From NCBI GenBank assembly GCA_910589045.1, contig CAJUSH010000007.1, positions 24,438-88,437 on the forward strand: a stretch of 64,000 nt of DNA, given 5' to 3'. The notes beneath the pieces were generated by a model. It did not search any database and had not been told where the DNA came from. It worked only from the letters and a program-made list of their open reading frames with translations. The position numbers were made by a program, and so were the translations under genes. Positions 43,739 to 52,824 of the stretch are shown here, piece by piece (the first letter of the stretch is position 1; every line of letters begins with the position of its first letter). Source of the DNA: an uncultured Eubacterium sp. (lineage in GTDB: Bacteria; Bacillota_A; Clostridia; Lachnospirales; Lachnospiraceae).

Positions 43739-45028
43739 ATGAACTATTTTAGAGACATTTATTACATGATCAGCTACATCTACGTGCTGCTGTTCATCTA
43801 TTTATTTATCCCCCACCGTTACACAAAAAGAAAAACAGTCCTCATCTGTTTTTCTTCTTTTTTACTGCTGACGCTTCCAAACTACCTGAAGCTGCATCTG
43901 TATGCGGACAGCAGCCTGTGCTATTTGCTTGTGACGGTATTTCAAATCCTGCTCACGCAGTCTACCGCCCTGCTCATTGCGCGCACCCGCGATAACCGCT
44001 CCCTGTTTTTAGGGCTGAGCGCCTCCAACTATGTGATTGCGGGCAGCATTACCGCCTGCATTGTGCACATTTACATCAACCACATTCCCCTTGCACTCGC
44101 AGGCTGTATTGCCGTGCATACAGCCATCCTGATTATCATGTACGTGAAGATCCGCGATATCTGCCTTAGCTTCTGTGAGCGGAAACCTGTGAAAAGCCAC
44201 TGGGAGCTGTGCCTGATCCCGGTATTCTTTTTCTGCGGCTTTTCCTCCCTCGCCTTTTTCCCATATACCTTCTATGACAATCCCAAAAGCATTCCCGGCG
44301 CTGTTTTCTTTCTCATCACGATGTTTGTCTCCTATGTCGTCGTGCTCCGCTATCTGCAAAATGAGCTCAGCAGTGCCGATATTTACTGGAAAAATGCGCT
44401 CTTTGAATCCCAGATCAAAAGCCTCGAAAATCAATACCGCCTGGCGGAGCAGTCCGCAGAGGGCATGCGGATTCTGCGGCATGACATGCGCCACTATTCC
44501 GGCATGATCGATTCGTTTCTGGCGCAAAAGGAATACGACAAAATCCGTGAGCTTACCCGGCACATAAACGAGATGGCCGAGGAGCACAGGTTCACCTCCT
44601 ACTGCCAGAATATCATCGTCAACTCGGTCCTCTCGGATATGACGGAAACGGCGCGCAGCTTTCAAATCGACCTGAGCCTTGACGCGCTCGTACCAAGCGA
44701 GCTTCCTGTAAACGCCTACGAGCTTGCCTCCACGGTCGCAAATTTGCTGGAAAACGCACTCTACTGCGCAAAAGAGCTTCCGGTACAAAAGCGCCGCGTC
44801 GATGTGCACTTAAACTGCGCTGCGGATCATCTGCTCATCGAGACGAGCAACGAGTATGAAAAAGAAATCGTCTTCGACCCCCTCACGGGCCTTCCCGAGA
44901 GCACACGGGGGAAAAACCACGGGTTCGGTATCAAAAGCGCCTCCGCGTTCTCCGATAAAATCGGCGGCCAGTTTGGCTGCTACTGCGAGGGCAGCCGCTT
45001 CCATGTTCTTATGGTCGCAAAGTTTTAA
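43739..45028 (+). CDS. GHKL sensor histidine kinase (AgrC-like)
   Basis: A 429-residue protein with six or seven N-terminal membrane spans (to about residue 205), a dimerisation helix with RILRHDMRHYSGMIDSF (His about 247) and a C-terminal HATPase_c_5 domain (LLENALYCAKELP, GKNHGFGIKSA). This is the class of kinase paired with LytTR regulators in peptide and bacteriocin signalling. It is the second gene of a two-gene operon. Confidence 0.92.
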   Translation: MNYFRDIYYMISYIYVLLFIYLFIPHRYTKRKTVLICFSSFLLLTLPNYLKLHLYADSSLCYLLVTVFQILLTQSTALLIARTRDNRSLFLGLSASNYVIAGSITACIVHIYINHIPLALAGCIAVHTAILIIMYVKIRDICLSFCERKPVKSHWELCLIPVFFFCGFSSLAFFPYTFYDNPKSIPGAVFFLITMFVSYVVVLRYLQNELSSADIYWKNALFESQIKSLENQYRLAEQSAEGMRILRHDMRHYSGMIDSFLAQKEYDKIRELTRHINEMAEEHRFTSYCQNIIVNSVLSDMTETARSFQIDLSLDALVPSELPVNAYELASTVANLLENALYCAKELPVQKRRVDVHLNCAADHLLIETSNEYEKEIVFDPLTGLPESTRGKNHGFGIKSASAFSDKIGGQFGCYCEGSRFHVLMVAKF

Positions 45029-45205
45029 ATCACTTTTGCGGGACAGCCGCGAAAGGGTCTGTCATTTACGTGAAATTTTAGGATTGTTCTGCGAAGAACC
45101 GGGCATGATACAAACTGTCGGGAAATGTTAAAATATATCGTAGCTGTTTTTTCAAACGGCTTTGATTTATTGCTTTATTTTCCCCCGAAAAAGAGAGGAC
45201 CGATC

Positions 45206-46786
45206 ATGCAGAAAACCTTTATCAAGTATACCGCCGGTATCGTGACGATCGCTGTTTTGCTCATACTCTTTATCAATTTTATTTTCAGTTTCCACATGCT
45301 GGAAACACAGCAGTTTGAAACCTTTTATGCCAAGACGGAGCAGATGATACACACCCTGAAAAACAATCAGGAGGAGCTGCGCCTTTTAAACGAGAGCTTA
45401 AACGAGGATTACCTTACCCGTGCCAGGGCGGCCGCTTACGTGATGGACCGGCGCCAGGGCGGTGCCATGAGCGTTGCACAGATGCAATATCTCGCAGACC
45501 TGCTCAACGTGGATGAGCTTCATATGATCGATGAGAACGGAATCATCGTGCTTGCATCCGTCGCGGAGTACATCGGCATGGATATGCACGACCATGATCA
45601 GACCCGTCCCTTCATCGCTCTTCTTGAGAGCGACGACGAGGACGCCTATCTCATACAGGAGCCCCGTCCCAACGCCGCCATCGGCAAGCTTATGCAATAT
45701 ATCGGCGTTGCACGGAAAACACAGAAGGGAATCGTTCAGGTCGGCTTTACGCCCACCAGACAGCTGGAAGCCCAGTCCAGAAATACCTATGACTATATCT
45801 TTTCAAAGTTTCCCACGGATATCGGCGAGGAGCTTTTTGTCGTTGACAGCTCCACCGGGGAGATGCTTGGTCATTCCGACGGCACGGATTTTGACTTTGA
45901 TGCCGACTGCTACCGTCTGGACAATCTTTTACACTGTACAGAGGGAAATTACTGCACCGGAACGAACGATACGGAAATGTATGTGGTCAGCCGCCCCTAC
46001 GAGGACGTCCTGCTGTGCGCGGCGCTTCCAAGACACACGCTCTTTGAACGCTTGTGGGGAAATGTTGTCGCAAATTTCTGCTACCTGCTGTTCATCGAGG
46101 CTGCCGTCATCCTGCTTTTAAGCTACCTTGTCCGCAAAAAGGTGATTGTGGGCATCCACGATATCATCCGGGATCTGGATGCGATCACGGACGGCAATCT
46201 GGATACCCTGGTATCTGTGGGCGGCAATCTTGAATTTGAAGAGCTGAGCAACGGAATCAACACGATGGTAAAAAAGCTGCAATATGAAAATACCCACGAC
46301 GCACTCACCGGCCTATTTAAATTCAACTACTTTAAGCATCTTGCGGAGGATATATTGCACGAAATGCCGGAGGGTAAGCTTTGTGCCGCCGTCATGATCG
46401 ACCTGGATTACTTTAAGTCCATCAACGACACCTACGGCCACGATATCGGCGACCATTACTTAAAGAGCTTCGCCGCGGTCTTAACGTCCCTGCCCGATTC
46501 GCATTTTCTGCGTGCGAGACGTTCCGGAGACGAATTTTGTCTGTTTATTTATGACTGTAATGAGAAATCAGACATAGAAAAATGTCTTAACGACTTTTAC
46601 AACGCACTTTCGGAGCATCCCGTGAAGCTCTCTGACCTTCACACGAAGCAGATCAGTGCTTCCAGCGGATATGCATGGACCAAAGACAAAAGTGCCTCTA
46701 TCCCGCAGCTTCTCGCAAACGCGGATAAGGCACTTTATAAGGTAAAATATGCGACCAAGGGTCATTATGCGGAGTACAGAGCCTAA
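45206..46786 (+). CDS. Membrane diguanylate cyclase with Cache-type sensor
   Basis: 526 residues from ATG 45206 (AAGAGAGGACCGATC upstream); the frame from 45125 is an upstream extension. A membrane helix (about 8-30), an extracellular Cache-like domain (about 35-275), a second helix (about 285-310), a HAMP-like stretch and GGDEF (about 370-525). The active-site motif is SGDEF (RARRSGDEFCLF), a variant still found in active cyclases; no RxxD inhibitory site is seen. It makes c-di-GMP, which would be expected to act against motility, in a window full of flagellar genes. Its end is one base from the converging OAH sulfhydrylase. Confidence 0.92.
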   Translation: MQKTFIKYTAGIVTIAVLLILFINFIFSFHMLETQQFETFYAKTEQMIHTLKNNQEELRLLNESLNEDYLTRARAAAYVMDRRQGGAMSVAQMQYLADLLNVDELHMIDENGIIVLASVAEYIGMDMHDHDQTRPFIALLESDDEDAYLIQEPRPNAAIGKLMQYIGVARKTQKGIVQVGFTPTRQLEAQSRNTYDYIFSKFPTDIGEELFVVDSSTGEMLGHSDGTDFDFDADCYRLDNLLHCTEGNYCTGTNDTEMYVVSRPYEDVLLCAALPRHTLFERLWGNVVANFCYLLFIEAAVILLLSYLVRKKVIVGIHDIIRDLDAITDGNLDTLVSVGGNLEFEELSNGINTMVKKLQYENTHDALTGLFKFNYFKHLAEDILHEMPEGKLCAAVMIDLDYFKSINDTYGHDIGDHYLKSFAAVLTSLPDSHFLRARRSGDEFCLFIYDCNEKSDIEKCLNDFYNALSEHPVKLSDLHTKQISASSGYAWTKDKSASIPQLLANADKALYKVKYATKGHYAEYRA

Positions 46787-46787
46787 G

Positions 46788-48092
46788 CTACTTTACCGCT
46801 TCAAAGGCTTCATCCAATGCCGCAATCAGATCCTCCACCTTCTCGATACCGATGGAAAGGCGTATCGTGTTGGGCTTGATGCCCTGGTCGAGCAGCTCCT
46901 CCTCGGTGCACTGGCTGTGGGTCGTCGTTGCCGGATGGATGACTAACGATTTCACATCCGCCACGTTTGCCAGAAGGGAAAAGATTGCCAGATTGTCGAT
47001 AAAGCGCCGGGCCGTCTCTGCATCTCCCCTGATCTCGAAGGTAAAAATGGAACCGCCGCCGTTTGGCAGATACTTCTGATAAAGCTCATGGGTCGGCTCT
47101 CCCTCCAGGGACGGATGATGCACCGCCTCCACCTGGGGATGACCTGCAAGATAGTCCACAATCCTTAACGTATTGCTCACATGGCGCTCCAGGCGCAGGG
47201 AGAGTGTCTCAAGCCCCTGCAGGAAAATAAACGCATGGAACGGTGAAAGGGTTGCCCCCGTATCCCGCAGAAGGATCGCGCGGATGTAGGTTACAAATGC
47301 CGCTGCACCCACCGCATCCGCAAAGGAAATGCCGTGATAGCTGGGATTTGCATCTGCAATCCAGGGGTATCTGCCCGACGCCTTCCAGTCAAAGCTGCCG
47401 CCGTCCACAATTACACCGCCGATGGCCGTTCCGTGCCCGCCGATAAATTTTGTCGCGGAATGTATTACGATATCTGCTCCGTACTCGATGGGCCTGATGA
47501 GATACGGTGTCGCAAAGGTTGAATCCACAACCAGCGGAAGATTATGCTTATGTGCAAGTCTTGCCAGCTTTTCCAGATCAATCACATTTGAGTTGGGATT
47601 TCCCAGTGTCTCTACAAAGATCGCCTTTGTATTCTCCTGAATCGCCGCCTCAAAGGAGTCCTCCACGTAAGGGTCAACGAACGTGGTCGTCACATCATTG
47701 TTCAGCGGAAACGTGTGCGCCAGATAATTGTAGGTGCCGCCGTAAATCGTCTTAGAGGCTACGATATGCTCCCCCGCCTTTGCCAGCGCCTGAAACGTAT
47801 ACGCCAGCGCCGCCGCGCCCGATGCCACGGCCAGCGCCGCCACACCGCCCTCCAGCGATGCGATCCGCTGCTCAAATATATCCTGGGTGGGGTTTGTCAG
47901 CCGCCCGTAAATGTTTCCCGCATCGCGCAGACCGAACCGGTCAGCCGCGTGCTGAGAATCGTGAAACACAAAAGATGTAGACGCATAAATCGGAACCGCC
48001 CGCGCGTCCGTTACCGGATCTGCCTGCTCCTGCCCGATGTGCAGCTGTCTTGTCTCAAAGCCCCAGTTTTTTGAATCTTTTATTCCTGCCAT
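46788..48092 (-). CDS. O-acetylhomoserine sulfhydrylase
   Basis: A 434-residue PLP enzyme of the Cys/Met metabolism family. FETRQLHIGQEQADPVTDAR, VPIYASTSFVFHDSQHAADR and IVIHSATKFIGGHGTAIGG (PLP-Lys about 213) are the O-acetylhomoserine (thiol)-lyase signatures. It converts O-acetylhomoserine plus sulfide to homocysteine, on the direct path to methionine. It follows cysK on the same strand, so both routes of sulfide fixation are together. GGAGGAAAAGAAAA precedes the ATG. A small GGCTG/CAGCC hairpin lies in the 73-nt gap from cysK. Confidence 0.93.
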   Translation of the reverse strand: MAGIKDSKNWGFETRQLHIGQEQADPVTDARAVPIYASTSFVFHDSQHAADRFGLRDAGNIYGRLTNPTQDIFEQRIASLEGGVAALAVASGAAALAYTFQALAKAGEHIVASKTIYGGTYNYLAHTFPLNNDVTTTFVDPYVEDSFEAAIQENTKAIFVETLGNPNSNVIDLEKLARLAHKHNLPLVVDSTFATPYLIRPIEYGADIVIHSATKFIGGHGTAIGGVIVDGGSFDWKASGRYPWIADANPSYHGISFADAVGAAAFVTYIRAILLRDTGATLSPFHAFIFLQGLETLSLRLERHVSNTLRIVDYLAGHPQVEAVHHPSLEGEPTHELYQKYLPNGGGSIFTFEIRGDAETARRFIDNLAIFSLLANVADVKSLVIHPATTTHSQCTEEELLDQGIKPNTIRLSIGIEKVEDLIAALDEAFEAVK

Positions 48093-48165
48093 TTTTCTTT
48101 TCCTCCGATGCTTTTTTGTAATCGTGCGAACGATACCAGGCTGCTTTCAGCCGATACTTACCGCC

Positions 48166-49098
48166 CTATTCCGTAAATAACGGTGTCGAATAATATCGAT
48201 CTCCCGTATCAGGCAAAAGCGCAACGATCACCTTGCCCTTATTCTCCGTCCGCCTTGCCAGCTCGATCGCCCCGTGCAGCGCCGCACCGGAGGAAATACC
48301 AACCAAAATACCTTCCTTCCTCGCCAGAAGCTTCGCGGCGGCAAATGCATCCTCACTTTCCGCCTTGAATACCTCATCGTAAATCTTCGTATTCAGCACA
48401 TCCGGCACAAAGCCGGCCCCGATACCCTGGATCTTGTGCGCCCCCGCTTTTCCCTCGGAGAGTACCGGGGATGCCGCAGGCTCCAGCGCCACAACCTGAA
48501 TATTCGGGTTCTGCTCCTTTAAATACTCGCCGATTCCCGTCACCGTTCCTCCGGTTCCGACGCCTGCAATGAAAATGTCCACTCTGCCGTCCGTATCCCT
48601 CCAGATCTCCGGCCCGGTTGTAGCTCTGTGGACGGCAGGATTTGCAGGATTTACAAACTGTCCCGGGACAAAGCTGCCGGGGATCTCCCCCGCCAGCTCC
48701 CCGGCCTTTTCGATTGCGCCCTTCATGCCCTTCGCGCCCTCGGTCAGCACCAGCTCTGCCCCGTATGCCTTCAGGATGTTTCTGCGCTCCACGCTCATCG
48801 TCTCCGGCATAGTCAGGATGATCCGATAGCCCTTTGCCGCAGCAATAGCCGCAAGCCCGATTCCCGTATTCCCGGAGGTGGGTTCGATGATGACGGAGCC
48901 TTCTCTGAGCAGACCCCGCTCCTCTGCATCCTCAATCATCGCCTTTGCGATGCGGTCCTTCACGCTTCCGGCCGGATTAAAATACTCCAACTTTACCAGA
49001 ACCGTCGCCTCCAGCCCCAGCTCCTTCTCAATGTTTGTCACTTCCACCAGCGGTGTGTTTCCGATTAACCCTAAGGTACCCCTGTAATAATTAGCCAT
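48166..49098 (-). CDS. cysK: Cysteine synthase
   Basis: 310 residues from ATG 49098; the GTG at 49107 is too close to AAGGAG. It has LIGNTPLVEVTNIEKELG, FNPAGSVKDRIAKAM (PLP-Lys about 44), EPTSGNTGIGLAAIAA and PTSGNTG-loop context. It makes cysteine from O-acetylserine and sulfide. It heads a probable operon with the OAH sulfhydrylase under a strong promoter that carries an operator-like palindrome. Confidence 0.95.
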   Translation of the reverse strand: MANYYRGTLGLIGNTPLVEVTNIEKELGLEATVLVKLEYFNPAGSVKDRIAKAMIEDAEERGLLREGSVIIEPTSGNTGIGLAAIAAAKGYRIILTMPETMSVERRNILKAYGAELVLTEGAKGMKGAIEKAGELAGEIPGSFVPGQFVNPANPAVHRATTGPEIWRDTDGRVDIFIAGVGTGGTVTGIGEYLKEQNPNIQVVALEPAASPVLSEGKAGAHKIQGIGAGFVPDVLNTKIYDEVFKAESEDAFAAAKLLARKEGILVGISSGAALHGAIELARRTENKGKVIVALLPDTGDRYYSTPLFTE

Positions 49099-49132
49099 AG
49101 CTCTCACGCTCCTTCTTCGTTCACTGCTACAA

Positions 49133-49166
49133 AGGATACCACCATTTACCTATCTTGTCAATAGGT
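49133..49166 (-). promoter_or_regulatory. cysK promoter with palindrome over -35
   Basis: TTGACA, 17 nt, TATCCT. The -35 box is centred in a perfect inverted repeat ACCTAT/ATAGGT with a 7-nt spacer (49148-49166), suitable for a dimeric repressor such as an Rrf2-type cysteine regulator (inference). Confidence 0.8.
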
Positions 49167-49208
49167 TTATATATTTTGCACACCGCCGTGCTTCCGTGCT
49201 TTTCCCGG

Positions 49209-50054
49209 TTACTCCTTGACACCTCCAAGCGTCACACCCGCGATAATGTATTTCGAGAGAATCAGGTATACAAATATGATCGGGACAATCGCAACCAAAA
49301 TCATCGTATAGATCTTACCCATATCAAAGTTCATGTAGTCCGCACCGCGGAGCGTTGCGATCAGAATCGGCACGGTCATTTTATTCTTTGACTGGATGAC
49401 CAGCGCGGGAACAAAGTAATTGTTCCAGCAGCCCACAAAGGTGAAGATCGCCTGCACCGCAATCGCGGGCTTCATAATCGGAATGACAATCCGGTTAAAC
49501 GTACGAAACTCTCCGGAGCCGTCGATTCTCGCCGCCTCGATGAGTGAGAGGGGGAGGGACGACTGCAGGTAGCTGTACATAAAGTAGAACACTGCCGGGG
49601 ATGCGATCGACGGGATGATCAGCGGAAGCAGAGAGTCATACATTCCCATGTTTGTAACCAGCCGCAGGAATCCCATCGCCGTTACCTGTGTCGGCATCAC
49701 GAGGATTGCCATAATAAAAGTGAACGCCGCCTTCTTCAGCTTAAAATTGTACGCATAAAGGCCATAGGCCGTTAAAGCCGAAAAGTAGGTACAGATTGCC
49801 GCGGAAGTACCGGAGACGATCAGGCTGTTTAAAATTCCGCGGAACATGGGAAACGTTCCGTCATTTGCGACATTTTTCAGATTCTCAAGCAGGTAGCTCC
49901 CGGGAAGTGCCGAAAAGCCCTTCTGGAGATCCCCATGTGAGCGCGATGCATTGACAAATAAAATGTAGAAAAAGAACAGGCATAAAAACGCCAGGAAAAT
50001 CAGCACAATGTGTGCAAAAACCGTCCGCAGATGATTCCCTGTTTTTGATTTCAT
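49209..50054 (-). CDS. ABC sugar transporter permease (MalG type)
   Basis: A 281-residue inner-membrane protein with six spans. The EAA loop EAARIDGSGEFRTFNRIVIP couples to an ATPase. It is the carbohydrate-uptake-1 family partner of the permease upstream (gap of 3 nt). AAGGAGGAAATAGCTT precedes the ATG. No ATPase gene is in the locus, so a shared MsmX-type ATPase elsewhere is expected. Confidence 0.93.
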   Translation of the reverse strand: MKSKTGNHLRTVFAHIVLIFLAFLCLFFFYILFVNASRSHGDLQKGFSALPGSYLLENLKNVANDGTFPMFRGILNSLIVSGTSAAICTYFSALTAYGLYAYNFKLKKAAFTFIMAILVMPTQVTAMGFLRLVTNMGMYDSLLPLIIPSIASPAVFYFMYSYLQSSLPLSLIEAARIDGSGEFRTFNRIVIPIMKPAIAVQAIFTFVGCWNNYFVPALVIQSKNKMTVPILIATLRGADYMNFDMGKIYTMILVAIVPIIFVYLILSKYIIAGVTLGGVKE

Positions 50055-50057
50055 AAG

Positions 50058-51008
50058 CTATTTCCTCCTTTGCTTTTTTGCCCGCTTTGCGGCAGCCCTT
50101 GAGCCGTCCGGGTCGTTGTCGTTTGTCATCCGGTATACAAAGAAGCACAAAATACCGCTGACGATAAACAGGTAAACGGAGAGTGATCCTGCCATGCCGT
50201 AATTTCTGCTCTTCAAATGACTGTTCAGGAACATGATCAGCGTCATGGAGGTACGGTCCGGCGTACCCTGCCCGTTCGTCAGAATCTGCGGGACGTCAAA
50301 CATCTGCAGGCCGCCGATCACGGATGTGATCAGTGTGTAGGCGAGAATCGGGCGGATGAGGGGCAGCGTAATGTAGAAAAACCGGTGGACGCTGCCGCAG
50401 CCGTCGATTTCGGATGCCTCGAAAATATCCGGGCTGATGCCCATAATCGCCGCCATCAGCATGATCGTCGTATTTCCGAACCACATCAGAAAATTCATGA
50501 AGCCGACCAGTGCCCGTGTCCCGAACACGGAGCCGAGGAAGTCGATGGGCTGACTGCTCCATCCCAGATGCATCAGAATCGAATTGATCGGTCCGTTGGT
50601 GGAAAACATCGTAAAAAAGAGCATGGCAAATGCAGATGCCATGATCAGGTTCGGAAGATAGATTACAACCTTAAAAAACTGCGTGCCGCGGATTTTCAGG
50701 CGTGCATCCACAAACCATGACGCAAGCAGCAGTGCGATCACAATCTGAGGAATAAACCCGATGACCCATAAAATAAGTGTGTTGCCTGCATATTTCAGCA
50801 TATCTGAGCCGAGCAGACTGATATAGTTTGCCATGCCCACAAAGTTCGGCCCGATCTCCTTGATTCCTGAGCGGTAATATTCAAAAAAGCTGTACCGTAT
50901 CGTATCTACCAGAGGAATAAAAGAAAATATGAAAAAACATACAAAGAACGGGAGGATAAACAGGTATCCCCATTTTGCGTAATCGATTTTTTTATGCTTT
51001 TGCTTCAT
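50058..51008 (-). CDS. ABC sugar transporter permease (MalF type)
   Basis: A 316-residue protein with six membrane spans. The EAA loop is EASEIDGCGSVHRFFYITLP, with RPILAYTLITSVIGGLQMFD after it. A Lys-rich N-terminus (KQKHKK) and C-terminus (KRAKKQRRK) flank the core. With the MalG-type partner it forms the import channel for the sugar delivered by the binding protein at 51093-52529. AAGAAAGGAATGACGGCTT precedes the ATG. Confidence 0.93.
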   Translation of the reverse strand: MKQKHKKIDYAKWGYLFILPFFVCFFIFSFIPLVDTIRYSFFEYYRSGIKEIGPNFVGMANYISLLGSDMLKYAGNTLILWVIGFIPQIVIALLLASWFVDARLKIRGTQFFKVVIYLPNLIMASAFAMLFFTMFSTNGPINSILMHLGWSSQPIDFLGSVFGTRALVGFMNFLMWFGNTTIMLMAAIMGISPDIFEASEIDGCGSVHRFFYITLPLIRPILAYTLITSVIGGLQMFDVPQILTNGQGTPDRTSMTLIMFLNSHLKSRNYGMAGSLSVYLFIVSGILCFFVYRMTNDNDPDGSRAAAKRAKKQRRK

Positions 51009-51036
51009 AAGCCGTCATTCCTTTCTTGTTGTAAGG

Positions 51037-51075
51037 GCTGCATATGCCGGGGCAGATGTCCTGCCCCGCTGCAGC
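51037..51075 (-). other. Strong stem-loop between binding protein and permease genes
   Basis: GCTGCA/TGCAGC outer arms and a GGGGCAG/CTGCCCC inner stem, in the 84-nt gap after the binding-protein gene. There is no T tract. Such stems often stabilise the upstream mRNA so that binding protein is made in excess over permeases. Confidence 0.6.
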
Positions 51076-51092
51076 TGTTTGGCTCCTGACCT

Positions 51093-52529
51093 TTATTCCG
51101 GCCACTGGATTTCGGTAATGTCGGGGTAACGCTCTCTGATTGCCGTCTCAAAGTTTGCCTTCGCCTTTTCAAAGTCCACCTGTCCCTGGAAATAGTCCGA
51201 GAAGGAGTTCTGGATCAGCTCCACGCAGCCCTGATCATATGCGGAGAGCGGAGCGATTTGAATGTTTTCCGCAACCGGCGCGAAATATGTAAACGCGTTC
51301 TGTCCGCCCAAAAAGTCAGATGAAAATTCATCGTCATGCACGGCTGCCTCCTGCATACCGCTCTGGGTATTTGTAAAATCCGAATATTCCTTGGAAATCT
51401 TTAACAGGTTATTTTTGTCGGCGGTCAGTGCCAGGATAATGTCCTTGACGTGCTGCGGGTTGTCGGTTCCCGTGCAGGCATGGATGTAGGAGCCGCCCCA
51501 GTTGTATTCCTGCGGGGGATTTGTAACCGCCCACATGCCGTCCCCGCCGTCCCAGTTGGGGTTCAGGGTGAAGTCGATTCCCCATGCCGGGAACAGAAAT
51601 GCGAACACCTTCGAAGAGGAGCCCATGGCCTTGTTCCAGTCGTCGTTCCACTGGCCCTTCACGTTCTTGTCCAGATAACCTGCATCCAGCCATTCCATGG
51701 AATCCTTCACCCAGTCCATAATCTTCTGATCTACCTTAATGACCGTCTCACCGGGGCTGACCCAGGACTGGGCGATGCTGTTGCCGTAAAGCCGGAATGT
51801 ATCCGCGTAGGAAGAAAAGGTATAATAACCCTTTGCCTTAAGCTCCCCTGCTGTCGCCTTAATGGTATCCCAATCCTTTACCTTCTCACCCACCTTCTGC
51901 GGGTCGTCCGTTCCGAATACCTCCTTTGCGATGTCGCGGCGGTAAACCAGCAGGCCCGGGCAGCACTGCCAGGTGGATCCTCTCTGCACACCGTTTGCAT
52001 CGGATGCCGTTACCTTCGTAAAGCTGTACTGATCTACAAGATCGCTCTCCGGGTCAATGCCAAGATCCTTTAAGGGCATTGCCACGTCCGCCTCCGCGTC
52101 TGTATACTTATACACATAATCCGTCTCCGACAAAAAGATATCCACCTTATCGTCCGCGGAAGCACTTGCCTGGTTCATGAGCGCCTCATCGAGCTTCTGC
52201 TGATAAACGCCGTCCTGGTTCGGATTGACAATCCAGTGGATCTCCGTACCGTCCTTTAACGTGGTTACCGTACCGTCCTTTGACGTTTCCTTTACCTCCG
52301 GATAAACTGCCTCCACACGCTCACGGAACTCGTCGTTCCAGCTGTAAATATTGATTACCTTGCCTTCCTCCACATTGGACGAGACATCCGCGTCCCCATC
52401 CGTCGAGTCGGCGTCCTCCTGCCCATCTGTTCCTGTCTGCACCTCCGGACTGCTGTCCGCTCCACAGCCTGTCAGTGCGCCGATCACCATAGACGCAGCC
52501 AACAGCATACTAACAACGTTCCTTTTCAT
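51093..52529 (-). CDS. Extracellular sugar-binding lipoprotein of ABC transporter
   Basis: 478 residues from ATG 52529, nine nt after AGGAGG; a TTG two codons upstream is less likely. Signal peptide MKRNVVSMLLAASMVIGA ends in the lipobox LTGC (Cys22 lipidated). An acidic Asp/Ser/Gly linker follows, then a family 1 solute-binding fold with INIYSWNDEFRERVEAVYPE and FLFPAWGIDFTLNPNWDGG; Trp-rich patches are typical of oligosaccharide binders. It is the first gene of the ABC operon, divergent from the GH94 genes, so it probably binds the beta-linked oligosaccharide they cleave. Confidence 0.93.
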   Translation of the reverse strand: MKRNVVSMLLAASMVIGALTGCGADSSPEVQTGTDGQEDADSTDGDADVSSNVEEGKVINIYSWNDEFRERVEAVYPEVKETSKDGTVTTLKDGTEIHWIVNPNQDGVYQQKLDEALMNQASASADDKVDIFLSETDYVYKYTDAEADVAMPLKDLGIDPESDLVDQYSFTKVTASDANGVQRGSTWQCCPGLLVYRRDIAKEVFGTDDPQKVGEKVKDWDTIKATAGELKAKGYYTFSSYADTFRLYGNSIAQSWVSPGETVIKVDQKIMDWVKDSMEWLDAGYLDKNVKGQWNDDWNKAMGSSSKVFAFLFPAWGIDFTLNPNWDGGDGMWAVTNPPQEYNWGGSYIHACTGTDNPQHVKDIILALTADKNNLLKISKEYSDFTNTQSGMQEAAVHDDEFSSDFLGGQNAFTYFAPVAENIQIAPLSAYDQGCVELIQNSFSDYFQGQVDFEKAKANFETAIRERYPDITEIQWPE

Positions 52530-52559
52530 TTTCAAAGTCCTCCTGATTCATAAATTTGA

Positions 52560-52621
52560 TGAAGCATGCGCTTCAAGCCTCTTGATGAACGAATTATAGC
52601 CTAAAATTTTTCCCGGATATA
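52560..52621 (-). promoter_or_regulatory. Promoter and operator-like palindrome of ABC operon
   Basis: A TATAAT -10 box (52593-52598) with a poor -35. Just downstream of the expected start site is the palindrome TGAAGC-ATGC-GCTTCA (52560-52575), a LacI-type operator shape in a repressing position. Confidence 0.45.
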
Positions 52622-52759
52622 TTAAAGATTTTAACAAAATGTCAGATTCATGACACATTTTGCATTTTGTGGCTGCTGAAATTCGGGGCGCTGCATCAGG
52701 CTTCTGCTCGTTTTCTCATATTTTAGGTCATGATTCTGATATTTTTCACATGTTTTTTG

Positions 52760-52788
52760 TTTTCACAAAGTCAGATTTCCTCTATGAT
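52760..52788 (+). promoter_or_regulatory. Promoter of GH94 genes
   Basis: TTTTCA, 17 nt, TATGAT. The expected transcription start near 52795 makes the TTG at 52825 the first usable start, ruling out the upstream ATG at 52660. Confidence 0.5.
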
Positions 52789-52824
52789 ACCTCCATACAG
52801 AACGCACGAAAGGAGTATAAGCAA

